This document shows, piece after piece, positions 1 to 9,513 of a DNA stretch of 47,576 bases (position 1 is its first letter; the number at the start of each line of letters is the position of its first letter). A program made the position numbers and the translations under genes. The notes under the pieces were generated by a model that saw nothing but the letters and a program-made list of their open reading frames with translations, was not told the origin of the DNA and ran no database searches. The DNA is from Sulfurimonas sp. SAG-AH-194-C21 (lineage in GTDB: Bacteria; Campylobacterota; Campylobacteria; Campylobacterales; Sulfurimonadaceae), in assembly GCF_029215985.1 (NCBI RefSeq), contig NZ_JAEMVC010000014.1, positions 1 to 47,576 on the forward strand, read 5' to 3'.

Positions 1-2
1 CA

Positions 3-1115
<1,113 letters not shown>

Positions 1116-1185
1116 AGTAAATATTTATGATTTAAGAAAAATATTACATATAACAATGTAGAATATCTTCATATAAAGGTAAAAA

Positions 1186-2988
1186 ATGGAAAATCAAAAC
1201 TGTACTATTTTAAATGATATAAATACAGATGAAGTTCCTATTACCAATGAAGAGTATGAAACAATACTAAATCTTCAAAGTGAAGTATTAGCTCTCACTG
1301 CTTTAGATATAGATACTCAAATCATTTTGGATAAACTCTGCACAATGTTAGAAGTTCTTTTACCTAATGCTGTCTCTTCACTAATGATTAAAAATATTCA
1401 AGATGGACTTTTGTATGTTAAAGCAGCTCCATCTGTACCCACTCAAGGTTGGGATGCACTCAATGGTCTCAAACCAGGCCCTCATTCTGGTTCTTGTGGG
1501 AATGCTGTACATCGTGGAAAACCGCAGTTTATTTCAAACACTTTTACTGATGAGCGTGGTACTGAGTTTATCCAAACAGCAGAAGCTTTTAACCTCTGTT
1601 CATGCTGGTCTATGCCCGTTAAAGATGAAAATAATTTATCTATAGGGTCTATCGCTTTATCTTCTTTTGAGCACCGATCACCTGCAAGATTTCATAAAAA
1701 ACTTCTTGAAACAGCATCTTCTATTGTAAGTATTATTCTACAAAACGAGGCCAATAGACAAAAAATTTATAATATGGCTTACACAGATACACTACTAGGC
1801 TTAAATAATAAACTCGCCTTACAAAATGAACTCCAAAAAAATAACTTTAACACTTTAGTCTTTCTAGATATAAATAACTTTTCTTACGTAAACACTGCAT
1901 ATGGTTTTGACACTGGTGACGAAATCCTTAAAGAGGTTGCTGCTATACTTGAGGAACTCTATCCTAATGCTCTTTACCGTATAAACGCTGACCAATTTGC
2001 ACTTAGATTTGAAGATAAAAAAGATATAAAAGCAATGTACTTGCATATCAAAACAATATTTTCGCAAAGACTCATTACACTCAAAGATGTAAAAATTAAA
2101 ATCTCTTTTACCTACGGTGGAGTATATTCAAATAAAGATATACTAAAACATGCTGCCCTCTCTTTGAAAAAGGCCAAAGAAAATGGAAGAAATAGACTTC
2201 ATATATTTGATGAGACCATAGACAGTTCTGTAAAACGCAAAGAATTTATCTTTATGAATAGTTGCTTATACACTGCATTTGAGACAGATACAATCATGCC
2301 TTATTTCCAAGGTATATACAATAACACTCAAAAGAAAATAACAAAATATGAAGCACTTGTAAGACTCAAAACTAAAGAGGGAGAAATACTCTCTCCTGAT
2401 AAGTTTTTAGATGTAGCAAAACTCTCAGGATTACTACCAGAAATCACCAAAATTATGATAGATAAGACTTTTGCTTTTATGGCAAAGAATAACTATGATT
2501 TTTCTATCAACATTACAGAAGATGACCTTACTCTAGTCTATCTACTAAAATACCTCCAAGAAAAAGAAATCCAGTATAAGATAGCACCTAGTCGTGTCAC
2601 ACTAGAGATACTCGAAGGTATCAGTGCTAATACTCAAAAAAATAACATTGCACAACTAAAAGAGCTTAAACGCCATGGTTATAAACTAGCAATAGATGAT
2701 TTTGGTGCTGAGTACTCTAACTTTGAGAGAGTTTTAGCACTAGATATAGACTTTTTAAAAATAGATGCTCGTTATATAAAGAACATAGATACAGATAAAA
2801 AAAGTTTTGAAATTGTAAAAGCGATAGTGGGTTTTTCTAAAAATATGAACATCATTATAATTGCTGAATTTGTACACTCTAAATCTGTGCAAAAAATTGT
2901 TCAAGAGCTTGGTATAGAGTTCTCGCAAGGTTACTATTTCAGTGAACCTAAGAAAAATCTTTTAGACTCAATCACTTTAACTAAATAA
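1186..2988 (+). CDS. GAF / degenerate GGDEF / EAL cyclic-di-GMP phosphodiesterase
   Basis: Predicted cytosolic cyclic-di-GMP signalling protein of 600 residues. Residues about 25-185 look like a GAF sensory domain. Residues about 190-340 form a GGDEF domain, but the signature near residue 266 reads INADQF instead of GGDEF, so diguanylate cyclase activity is unlikely. The EAL domain looks intact: YEALVRL near 389, SINITEDD, LEILEG, AIDDFG near 504, LKIDARYI and a final SQGYYF. The inference is an active phosphodiesterase with a regulatory GGDEF remnant. No membrane segment is seen. The start is supported by AAAGG upstream. Its last 8 bp overlap the convergent gene. Confidence 0.93.
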   Translation: MENQNCTILNDINTDEVPITNEEYETILNLQSEVLALTALDIDTQIILDKLCTMLEVLLPNAVSSLMIKNIQDGLLYVKAAPSVPTQGWDALNGLKPGPHSGSCGNAVHRGKPQFISNTFTDERGTEFIQTAEAFNLCSCWSMPVKDENNLSIGSIALSSFEHRSPARFHKKLLETASSIVSIILQNEANRQKIYNMAYTDTLLGLNNKLALQNELQKNNFNTLVFLDINNFSYVNTAYGFDTGDEILKEVAAILEELYPNALYRINADQFALRFEDKKDIKAMYLHIKTIFSQRLITLKDVKIKISFTYGGVYSNKDILKHAALSLKKAKENGRNRLHIFDETIDSSVKRKEFIFMNSCLYTAFETDTIMPYFQGIYNNTQKKITKYEALVRLKTKEGEILSPDKFLDVAKLSGLLPEITKIMIDKTFAFMAKNNYDFSINITEDDLTLVYLLKYLQEKEIQYKIAPSRVTLEILEGISANTQKNNIAQLKELKRHGYKLAIDDFGAEYSNFERVLALDIDFLKIDARYIKNIDTDKKSFEIVKAIVGFSKNMNIIIIAEFVHSKSVQKIVQELGIEFSQGYYFSEPKKNLLDSITLTK

Positions 2989-4171
2989 TAATTACTTTAC
3001 CATCTAATATTTCACCATTATAGAGTGAACTTACATTTTCAACTTGACTCTTCACATTTATGTCAAAGAGAATAAGTTCTGCACTTGCTCCAACTTCTAT
3101 AATTCCCGCTTTCATGTTTATACTTTTAGCAGGATTAACACATGCTAGTTTTACAAGTTCAGACATACTTATTAGTGATGTTTTAACGAGTTTTGTGTAG
3201 TACAAACTTAGTGCTGTACTTAAGCCCTCGCAACCATAAGAGGCATCATAAAATGCTACTTCTTTGTTTAGAGGTGAGCTTGGCTGGTGTAGGGTTGTTA
3301 ATACATCTATGTCACCATTCCTTAAAGCTTTTTGTAGGTCTAACATATCTTGTATACTTGCAAGTGGAGGATTGAGTTTTGCCATAGTGTTAAAGTCTTC
3401 ACAGGCTTCATCACACTTTATAAGATGATGGATAGAAACTTCACAACTAACGAATACACCCTCTTTTTTTGCTTGTGCTATTAGTTCGACTGACCGAGGG
3501 CTGGCGATTGCTTTAAAAAGTATTTTAATTTTAAAGTGACGAGCTATCTCTATCATACGCGAGACATGAAGAACTTCACTCAACTCAGGAATTCCAGCTA
3601 GTCCTAGTTTTGAGCTAACATCACCATCTAGCATGACTCCTGCATTTATCAAAGAGTTGTCTTCTGCTTTACAAAACAGTGTCACTTTATACATCTGTAA
3701 ATATTGCGCAATTTTTATGGCTATATCATTTTTTGCGATTGTACTCATATAGGGTGCTACTACACCTTTTTTTAAAAGTATCGCGATGTTTGAAAGACTA
3801 TTATCTTCTTTTAAAGTGTTAAGCATAAGGTCAACTTTAGCTCCCTTTGCTGAGGCTACACCATGTTGTGCAAATTCTAAAACCACTTCAGTATCTATGC
3901 TTGGAGTTAAGTCTGCGTTTAAAACTATGTGCCCTACTCCACCCTGCATCGCTTCATCAGATATGGCTACGATATTTTTAGCATTCAAAGTAGAGTCTAA
4001 GAGTCTTACATTTGTATCTACTAAAGAGGGTAAAAGGTAGGCACCTTTAGCATCAATAATCTCTTCACCACTCAAAGATGAGCCTATCTCACTAATAACA
4101 CCATCTTCTATACGAACATCAACATTTCTTTCACCATCTGCATCACACACAATTGCATTTCTTATAATCAT
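2981..4171 (-). CDS. Dihydroorotase-like protein lacking metal ligands (PyrC'/PyrX type)
   Basis: A 396-residue amidohydrolase-fold protein with the layout of class I dihydroorotases: N-terminal beta-sandwich start (IRNAIVCDADGERNVDVRIE), a PSLVDTNVRL segment, VSIHHLIKCDEAC, KLNPPLAS and a C-terminal INMKAGIIEVGASAELILFD. The catalytic DxHxH motif is replaced by DTNVR, and the DHAP-type motif by TLHQP, so the metal centre should be absent. Families with this defect (PyrC' of Pseudomonas) act as structural partners of aspartate transcarbamoylase rather than enzymes; that role is inferred here. Divergently transcribed from the cytochrome c gene. Confidence 0.85.
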   Translation of the reverse strand: MIIRNAIVCDADGERNVDVRIEDGVISEIGSSLSGEEIIDAKGAYLLPSLVDTNVRLLDSTLNAKNIVAISDEAMQGGVGHIVLNADLTPSIDTEVVLEFAQHGVASAKGAKVDLMLNTLKEDNSLSNIAILLKKGVVAPYMSTIAKNDIAIKIAQYLQMYKVTLFCKAEDNSLINAGVMLDGDVSSKLGLAGIPELSEVLHVSRMIEIARHFKIKILFKAIASPRSVELIAQAKKEGVFVSCEVSIHHLIKCDEACEDFNTMAKLNPPLASIQDMLDLQKALRNGDIDVLTTLHQPSSPLNKEVAFYDASYGCEGLSTALSLYYTKLVKTSLISMSELVKLACVNPAKSINMKAGIIEVGASAELILFDINVKSQVENVSSLYNGEILDGKVIII

Positions 4172-4223
4172 ACTTAAGCCACCTTTGATATAATAGTATC
4201 ATTATAAATCATTAAGGCTTAGT

Positions 4224-4586
4224 TTGCGTTTCATATTACTCTTATTTTTAACATTTACATCTATTTTTGCAGAGACTTCTTATGAAAAAGGAAAAAAACT
4301 CTATATCTCTAGTGCTTGTTACTCCTGTCATGGTCATAAACTAGAAGGTATCCATCGTTATCCCTATTTAGCCAACCGAGCTAAAGGTTATATGAGTTAT
4401 AAACTCAAACACTTCCGAGCGAAAAAAGCCGATACACAACGCCAAGAGATGATGATAACATTTGCAGTAGGACTCAGTGATGAAGATATAGACAATCTTA
4501 CAACTTACTTTAGAGATTATGTAGATGAGAAAAATGGTGAGTCTTATGATGATAGTTATGAGAACTTTGGAGATGGTGGTTCATGA
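4224..4586 (+). CDS. Small periplasmic monohaem cytochrome c
   Basis: A 120-residue protein with a cleavable signal peptide (RFILLLFLTFTSIFAE) and one haem c site, CYSCHGH, near residue 32; a distal methionine is available in the MMITFAVGLSDEDI region. The fold pattern is that of class I c-type cytochromes that shuttle electrons to terminal oxidases. The start codon is TTG at 4224, chosen because AAGG sits 6 bp upstream and the signal peptide begins there. It overlaps lpxB by 4 bp (ATGA), so the two are likely co-translated although functionally unrelated. The partner oxidase is not in the window. Confidence 0.88.
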   Translation: MRFILLLFLTFTSIFAETSYEKGKKLYISSACYSCHGHKLEGIHRYPYLANRAKGYMSYKLKHFRAKKADTQRQEMMITFAVGLSDEDIDNLTTYFRDYVDEKNGESYDDSYENFGDGGS

Positions 4587-5626
4587 AACTTTTAGTATCA
4601 GCCCTTGAACACTCTGCAAATGTTCATCTCACTTCTTTAACAAAAGAGTTTAAAGGTGATGTAGAACTTATTGGTATTTTTGATAAAAATCTAGGTGAGC
4701 CAATAGTTGACCTCCAAAGTTTAGCCATTATGGGTATAGTTGATGCACTTAAAAAACTTCGCTACTTTTTTAAACTCGCAGATGAGATGGTGGACTTAGC
4801 CAAAGAGGCCGATAAGGTTTTACTTATAGACTCTTCAGGGTTTAACTTACCCCTTGCTAAGAAGATAAAAAAGAAGTATCCAGATAAAGAGATAATTTAC
4901 TATATTTTACCTCAAGCATGGGCATGGAAGAAAAAACGCATACCTGTTTTAGCTCGCACTATAGACAAACTCGCTTCCATACTTCCATTTGAGCCTAGTT
5001 ACTATCCAGAAGATGCACCTATCAAATATGTAGGGCATCCACTACTTGACCAGATAACAGAGTTTAAAGATGAGTTAAACGCAGAGATTAAAAGAGTCGC
5101 GTTTATGCCTGGAAGCCGTAAAGGTGAGATAAAAAAGCTTATGCCTATTTATAAAGAACTTATAGGGGAGATAGATGCGGAGCCTACTATTATTATTCCT
5201 AAACATTTTTCAAGTGAAGAGATAGAAGAATTATATGGGGACTTATCAGAAATAAACATCTCACATGAAGCTCATTCTACACTTCTAAACTCTGACTTTG
5301 CATTTATATGTAGTGGTACAGCAACACTTGAAGCAGCTATCATAGGTGTACCTTTTATCCTTACATATATAGCCAAACCTCTGGACTTTTTTATAGGAGC
5401 AAAACTCTTTAATATAAAAGATGTGGGTCTGAGTAACATTATGTTTAAAAAGTTTAAGGGCAAGAGTATTCATCCTGAGTTTTTACAAGAAAATGTTACT
5501 AAAGAAAAACTATTAGATGCTTATAAAAAATATGACAGGAATTTGTTTTTAACACATGCCAAAGAACTCAGAGAGTATCTTCAACATGGAAGTTCAGTAA
5601 ATGTTGCTAAACTCATCATCAATTAA
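4583..5626 (+). CDS. lpxB: Lipid-A-disaccharide synthase
   Basis: LpxB is the inner-membrane-associated glycosyltransferase joining UDP-2,3-diacylglucosamine and lipid X to form the lipid A disaccharide. The 347-residue product shows LIDSSGFNLPLAKKIKKKYP, the conserved YYILPQAWAWKKKR, LPFEPSYY, YVGHPLLDQ, the FMPGSRKGEI phosphate-binding stretch and CSGTATLEAA. It is a little shorter than the enterobacterial enzyme, as is usual in Campylobacterota. The N-terminal GE-SGD-like motif is altered to SALEHSANVHL. The start overlaps the cytochrome stop codon. Confidence 0.95.
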   Translation: MKLLVSALEHSANVHLTSLTKEFKGDVELIGIFDKNLGEPIVDLQSLAIMGIVDALKKLRYFFKLADEMVDLAKEADKVLLIDSSGFNLPLAKKIKKKYPDKEIIYYILPQAWAWKKKRIPVLARTIDKLASILPFEPSYYPEDAPIKYVGHPLLDQITEFKDELNAEIKRVAFMPGSRKGEIKKLMPIYKELIGEIDAEPTIIIPKHFSSEEIEELYGDLSEINISHEAHSTLLNSDFAFICSGTATLEAAIIGVPFILTYIAKPLDFFIGAKLFNIKDVGLSNIMFKKFKGKSIHPEFLQENVTKEKLLDAYKKYDRNLFLTHAKELREYLQHGSSVNVAKLIIN

Positions 5627-5635
5627 TACACCAAT

Positions 5636-5664
5636 TTGATTTATGACAGTATATATGCTATCAT
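5636..5664 (+). promoter_or_regulatory. Promoter with overlapping palindromic operator of the PIN/RHH module
   Basis: TTGATT at 5636-5641 and TATCAT at 5659-5664 are separated by 17 bp, a good sigma-70 arrangement. An imperfect palindrome of two 11-bp arms (ATGACAGTATA 5643-5653 and TATGCTATCAT 5654-5664, 9 of 11 positions symmetric) covers the spacer and -10. The predicted transcription start falls on or next to the ATG at 5671 and there is no Shine-Dalgarno, so the first gene is probably read as a leaderless mRNA. The ribbon-helix-helix antitoxin is the obvious candidate to bind the palindrome. Confidence 0.6.
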
Positions 5665-5670
5665 ATAACT

Positions 5671-6090
5671 ATGAAAATCGTAATTGACACTAGTGTATGG
5701 ATATCAGCACTCATCACAAAAGAGTCTCAAGCAAGAGAAATTTTACGTTTAGTTTTGACTGGTAAACTCTCTCCTCAAATGAGTGAAACACTCTATAAAG
5801 AGTATGAGAGTGTTATGAAACGAAAAAAAATACAAAAACTCACTCCACTTGACACAAACGAACAGAGTGAATTTTTTAATGCATATTTATCGGTATGTAC
5901 TTGGAATGATATTTACTATAGCTGGCGACCAAACTTAAAAGATGAAGATGATAACTTTGTAGTAGAGCTAGCAGTTGCAAGTGCTGCAGAAGTAATACTT
6001 ACATATAATGTAAAAGACTTTAAAGATGCAGAATTATTATTTAATTATAAAGTTTATACACCAGAAAATTTTATAGAGGAGTTACTATGA
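5671..6090 (+). CDS. PIN-domain toxin (putative ribonuclease)
   Basis: A 139-residue PIN-fold protein of the family annotated as putative toxin component. It shows the first acidic residue in VIDTSVWISAL, a central glutamate in LYKEYESVMKR, and the acidic cluster LKDEDDNFVVELAVASAA followed by ILTYNVKDF. These residues normally coordinate magnesium for RNA cleavage. It overlaps the ribbon-helix-helix gene by 4 bp (ATGA), so toxin precedes antitoxin, opposite to the common vapBC order. It sits between lpxB and unrelated genes, and nothing suggests a larger mobile unit. Confidence 0.88.
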   Translation: MKIVIDTSVWISALITKESQAREILRLVLTGKLSPQMSETLYKEYESVMKRKKIQKLTPLDTNEQSEFFNAYLSVCTWNDIYYSWRPNLKDEDDNFVVELAVASAAEVILTYNVKDFKDAELLFNYKVYTPENFIEELL

Positions 6091-6302
6091 GTACAATTAC
6101 ACTACGAATCCCTGATTCTAAACATGAACGACTAAAACAGTTTGCTAAAGAGCAAGGCGTTAGTCTTAATAAATTATTTGATGAGTTTGCAACTGTAGCA
6201 TTAGCACAGTTTGATGCAAAAACTAGATTTACAATCAATGCTGCTAAAGGGGATCTTCCAACTGGGTTAAAACTTTTAGATAAACTAGATAAAGAGCTCT
6301 AG
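6087..6302 (+). CDS. Ribbon-helix-helix antitoxin
   Basis: A 71-residue protein starting with the beta strand STITLRIPDSKHERLKQFAK, then GVSLNKLFDEFATVALAQ, the classic ribbon-helix-helix layout of HicB/CopG-like antitoxins and repressors. The C-terminal tail (TINAAKGDLPTGLKLLDKL) probably folds on the PIN toxin. It is translationally coupled to the toxin by the ATGA overlap. Its stop codon shares a palindromic CTAG with the stop codon of the convergent gene at 6299. It likely represses the palindrome at 5643-5664; this is inferred from the family's behaviour. Confidence 0.86.
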   Translation: MSTITLRIPDSKHERLKQFAKEQGVSLNKLFDEFATVALAQFDAKTRFTINAAKGDLPTGLKLLDKLDKEL

Positions 6303-7018
6303 TCTTCTTTAGGTTTTCGAGCTTTAATACTGATACGTTTTCCACCAGCTTTTGGTGCTCCTGACCTAGCTCTTGGAGTTCCATCATGTGCATGGTTTCT
6401 ATCTCCACTTTTTCCTGAAAATCTAGCTTTTCCATTTTCATCATCACCAAGATATTTATTTTCTTCTTTTTTCTTTTTTGCCCACTGCTTTTCCATCTCT
6501 ATAGTTTTATCAGATTTTGTTGCATCTTCGTGGCGTTGTTTTGCTATTTCAGTGATTTGACTTTTTGTCAGTTTTTTTCTTGCTTTAGGGTCAAATTCTT
6601 TTACGGCAGGTGCTTCATATACAAAGTCTTCTAAAACTTCTTGCTTTATTGCACGACCAAGAAGTGTTTCTATGGAGTGAAGAAGTCTCTGCTCACTTTC
6701 ATTTAAAATCATAACAGCTTTTTTTGAAGCGCGAGATACTCTTGCCATGTAAACTATGGCTTTTACAGGCATATCAAAACTGATAAGAAACTCACATTTG
6801 AGTTCTTTGTCTTTTACAAGTTCTCTATCTTCAACAACTCTTACATCTTTAGAGTCTATCGCTTCTTTTAAAGTCTCTACATCAGAAGAACACACAACTA
6901 CGATATCAAGCTCTTTATTATCTTCTATGAGTTTGTTAATGAGTGCTGTCTTTTTTTCATTTTGACATGGGTAAATGCGGTGATTACCCGCTTTTATATT
7001 GATTTGGTTTTCTGACAT
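6299..7018 (-). CDS. Degenerate helicase C-domain-like protein with basic tail
   Basis: The 239-residue protein has no family I recognise outright. Residues about 20-145 mimic a DEAD-box C-terminal RecA domain: strand-like DIVVVCSSDVETLKEAI, then LISFDMPVKAIVYMARVSR where helicases have an INYDLP...[10 protein letters not shown] block, then KKAVMILNESEQRLLHSIE and LLGRAIKQE. The arginine-finger motif HRIGRTGR has become MARVSRASK and there is no Walker A domain, so ATPase activity is not expected. The C-terminal 80 residues are highly charged and rich in K, R and G, suggesting RNA binding. It is divergent from a true DEAD-box helicase, from which it may derive. Confidence 0.7.
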   Translation of the reverse strand: MSENQINIKAGNHRIYPCQNEKKTALINKLIEDNKELDIVVVCSSDVETLKEAIDSKDVRVVEDRELVKDKELKCEFLISFDMPVKAIVYMARVSRASKKAVMILNESEQRLLHSIETLLGRAIKQEVLEDFVYEAPAVKEFDPKARKKLTKSQITEIAKQRHEDATKSDKTIEMEKQWAKKKKEENKYLGDDENGKARFSGKSGDRNHAHDGTPRARSGAPKAGGKRISIKARKPKED

Positions 7019-7098
7019 TAAGGTATCCTGTAATATTAATTATAAAATTATATCCATTTAAAGCCTAAATTATGCTATTATGAAAAGAATTAGCCCCT

Positions 7099-7173
7099 CA
7101 AAAAGTATACTTTTTGTATCTTTAAAGGGTTATAGGGATTATCGTCCCTACTTTGACATGAGCTTTAGCTCAT
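7099..7173 (+). promoter_or_regulatory. Structured 5' leader of the DEAD-box helicase gene (three hairpins)
   Basis: The region between the two helicase-related genes contains three consecutive inverted repeats. They are a perfect 18-bp palindrome (7099-7116), TAGGGA / TCCCTA with loop TTATCG (7133-7150), and ATGAGCT / AGCTCAT with a 2-base loop (7158-7173). The last ends about 20 bp before the AGGA Shine-Dalgarno at 7193. Leaders of cold-induced RNA helicases are often structured and autoregulated; that role here is only inferred. The first palindrome could instead be a protein-binding site. Confidence 0.5.
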
Positions 7174-7201
7174 TTTGAAACTTAAAATAAATAGGAACAA
7201 T

Positions 7202-8482
7202 ATGACATTTAATGATTTAGGACTTGATAAACTCCTCCTCAAAGCGATACAAGAACAAGGGTATGATTCACCAACACCCATTCAAGAAAAAGCAATACCT
7301 GTAATACTTCAGCGTAAAGATATTTTAGCAGGTGCACAAACTGGAACAGGAAAGACAGCTGGTTTTACACTGCCTATGCTAGAACTTCTTCTTCGTGCAA
7401 AACCTAACAAGGGTAACAAGAAAGTTAAAGCACTCGTACTTACTCCAACTAGAGAGTTAGCTTCACAAGTTGCAGAAAGTATTGGTCTGTATGCAAAACA
7501 TACACCATTTAAAACAAGTGTAATTTTTGGTGGCGTTAAGATTAACCCACAAATCGTAGCACTCCGTAAGGGTATAGACATAGTTGTAGCGACTCCAGGG
7601 CGTCTGCTCGATCACATCTCTCAAAGAACGATTGATTTATCTGGTGTTGATTTTCTCATCCTTGATGAAGCAGATAGAATGCTTGATATGGGTTTTGTAA
7701 ATGACATCAAAAAAGTTATAGCTGTTCTTCCAAAAGAGCGTCAAACTTTACTTTTCTCAGCAACATACTCAGATGCTATCAAAAAACTCTCAGCTAGTTT
7801 TTTAAAGTCACCTTCTCTTATAGAAGTAGCACGAACAAATGCTTCAAGTGAGATAGTAAAACAAGCGATTTATCATGTTGATAAGACTCGTAAACGCGAG
7901 CTTTTAACACACCTTATAAAAGAGGGAGACTGGCAACAAGTTTTAGTATTTACACGCACTAAACATGGAGCAAACCGTTTATGTGGACAACTTGAAACTG
8001 ATGGTATCACTTCTGCTGCTATTCATGGTAACAAGAGCCAAAACGCGAGAACAAAAGCACTTGCTGACTTTAAAGCAGGAAAAACTCGTGTTCTTGTAGC
8101 AACAGATATAGCTGCACGTGGAATCGACATAGACCAACTCCCTCATGTTGTGAACTATGAACTTCCAAATGTAAGTGAGGATTATGTTCACCGTATCGGT
8201 AGAACTGGTCGTGCTGGAAACAAGGGTGAGGCTATAAGTCTTGTTTGTGTTGATGAAGATGAGTTCTTAGCAGGTATAGAAAAACTAATAAGTAAAGACA
8301 TACCAAAAGTATGGCTTAAAGACTTTAAACCAGATCCTAGTATCAAGGCTGAACCTATAAATATGGGTGGAAATCGTGGGGCGAGAAATAAACCTCGTGG
8401 CGGTGGTAGTCGTGGTAATGGTGGAAATAGAAACTCAAGTGGTGGTGGAAGAAATTCTGGCGGTGGTAGAGGTAGAAGATAG
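7202..8482 (+). CDS. DEAD-box ATP-dependent RNA helicase, RhlE type
   Basis: A 426-residue RNA helicase that unwinds structured RNA during ribosome assembly or cold growth. All motifs are visible: Q motif [14 protein letters not shown]...TPIQEKAIP, Walker A AQTGTGKT (about residue 45), [18 protein letters not shown] (about 155), [13 protein letters not shown] and [11 protein letters not shown]. The C-terminus is a glycine/arginine/asparagine-rich RGG-like tail for nonspecific RNA binding. The ATG at 7202 is preferred over the in-frame TTG at 7175, because AGGA lies 5 bp upstream and the Q motif begins right there. Ends before a strong hairpin terminator. Confidence 0.95.
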   Translation: MTFNDLGLDKLLLKAIQEQGYDSPTPIQEKAIPVILQRKDILAGAQTGTGKTAGFTLPMLELLLRAKPNKGNKKVKALVLTPTRELASQVAESIGLYAKHTPFKTSVIFGGVKINPQIVALRKGIDIVVATPGRLLDHISQRTIDLSGVDFLILDEADRMLDMGFVNDIKKVIAVLPKERQTLLFSATYSDAIKKLSASFLKSPSLIEVARTNASSEIVKQAIYHVDKTRKRELLTHLIKEGDWQQVLVFTRTKHGANRLCGQLETDGITSAAIHGNKSQNARTKALADFKAGKTRVLVATDIAARGIDIDQLPHVVNYELPNVSEDYVHRIGRTGRAGNKGEAISLVCVDEDEFLAGIEKLISKDIPKVWLKDFKPDPSIKAEPINMGGNRGARNKPRGGGSRGNGGNRNSSGGGRNSGGGRGRR

Positions 8483-8486
8483 GTGT

Positions 8487-8508
8487 CTAAGTAGCAAAAG
8501 CTACTTAG
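8487..8508. terminator. Bidirectional hairpin terminator
   Basis: A perfect 9-bp stem, CTAAGTAGC / GCTACTTAG, with an AAAA loop lies between the convergent helicase and DUF302 genes. It is short of a long T run on either side (TTAAATAG on the plus strand), so termination may be partial. Confidence 0.75.
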
Positions 8509-8519
8509 TTAAATAGCTC

Positions 8520-9440
8520 TTACTCTGTAAGACCTATTAAGATAGACTCAAAGTCAGTCTGTGCTTTCATAAGTACAGCCTCTGCTTCTTTGTCTTGAAC
8601 TTTTGCAGAACTTAACCAGTTATAAACAGCTGGAAATCCAATAACAATTTTATCTTCACTTTTTAGCTTATATACCATAGTAGTACATGGTGCAAATGCT
8701 GAAGCTTCAGGACGAGACTTTGCTACTGTATAGATAACTTTTAGTTTACAGATAGAGTAAGTATCATAAAAGTCATATGGAGACTCTATAGCACCCTCTT
8801 GCGTTAGTTCTTCGTTTAGGTCAAGGAAAGATGGCATAACAAAACCAAAAGGCTCAAATTCACCCTCTAAAGTCATCTCAAACTCTTCTTTTGCCTCTTC
8901 CCAGTCTTCACCATCTAAATCCATCTCATAACGTGTCACAAGATTACGAGACTCTTTTAAACTATCTTCACTATATGCAAATTTAGCTTTTGGAAAACTC
9001 TTTTTTAAAACAGCTAATAACTCAGTTTCAATTTTTTTCAAAATTGAAGTTTCTATATCTAAAATTTTTCCTTGAGCCTCTGCTGTAAGAACAGAAATAT
9101 GAAGAGTGTCTTCTTTCTTACTTTGGTATATACCGATTCCCATAGGAGTTATAACACCAGCTGAGGGATACTTCTTTACAAGTTCAAGTGCTAAAGTGTT
9201 GTGATGAAATGTCATCAATGTAAAAACTTTAAAACTTGTCTCTTTAAACTGCTTGTTAAATGGAAGGTTCATCTCACTGTTAAGATCAACTGCAAAACCA
9301 TTTGCTACAAGAGCATCTTCTATACTTAATGGAGTAACTTTTCCATCTTTATTATCTACACTTATTAAGTGTAAATCACCTTGTGCTTGAAGTGAAACTG
9401 CACAAAGAAGTGCAATTGTTATGAGTATTATTTTTTTCAT
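8520..9440 (-). CDS. Periplasmic tandem-DUF302 protein (paralogue 1)
   Basis: The product has a signal peptide (KKIILITIALLCAVSLQA) and two DUF302-like halves. One is around FKVFTLMTFHHNTLALELV...TPMGIGIYQ, the other around PYDFYDTYSICKLKVIYTVAK...FAPCTTMVYK. DUF302 is a small alpha-beta domain of unknown function often found near sulfur-oxidation genes. The ATG at 9440 is chosen because the signal peptide starts there and AAGGA lies 7 bp upstream; an in-frame ATG at 9494 would add an unlikely 18-residue extension. It has its own promoter element of the sox type just upstream and is the last gene of the sox-side series. Confidence 0.85.
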   Translation of the reverse strand: MKKIILITIALLCAVSLQAQGDLHLISVDNKDGKVTPLSIEDALVANGFAVDLNSEMNLPFNKQFKETSFKVFTLMTFHHNTLALELVKKYPSAGVITPMGIGIYQSKKEDTLHISVLTAEAQGKILDIETSILKKIETELLAVLKKSFPKAKFAYSEDSLKESRNLVTRYEMDLDGEDWEEAKEEFEMTLEGEFEPFGFVMPSFLDLNEELTQEGAIESPYDFYDTYSICKLKVIYTVAKSRPEASAFAPCTTMVYKLKSEDKIVIGFPAVYNWLSSAKVQDKEAEAVLMKAQTDFESILIGLTE

Positions 9441-9479
9441 TTGTAATCCTTGTTTTATGTCTCTTGTTCTTGAAATGGA

Positions 9480-9512
9480 ATAATACTCAATCATAGTAAA
9501 ATTAGTATAAAT
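9480..9512 (-). promoter_or_regulatory. Sox-type promoter ahead of DUF302 paralogue 1
   Basis: On the minus strand: ATTTATA (9512-9506), CTAA, TTTTACT (9501-9495), 9 bp, then TATTAT (9485-9480). The proximal half-site differs from TTTTACA by one base and the distal half-site is weaker. The spacing to the -10 is identical to the soxX and metallo-hydrolase promoters. It overlaps the end of the gap and the first codons of the discarded long start. Confidence 0.6.
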
Positions 9513-9513
9513 T

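Noticed and set aside
7175..7201. TTG start nine codons before the helicase ATG
   Set aside because: ATG 7202 has a well-spaced AGGA and begins the Q-motif region; the TTG abuts the third leader hairpin and has no ribosome site.
9340..9365. Palindrome ACACTTATTAAGTGT in both DUF302 genes (also near 10347)
   Set aside because: It encodes the conserved LHLISVD stretch in both copies; coding constraint and duplication explain it.
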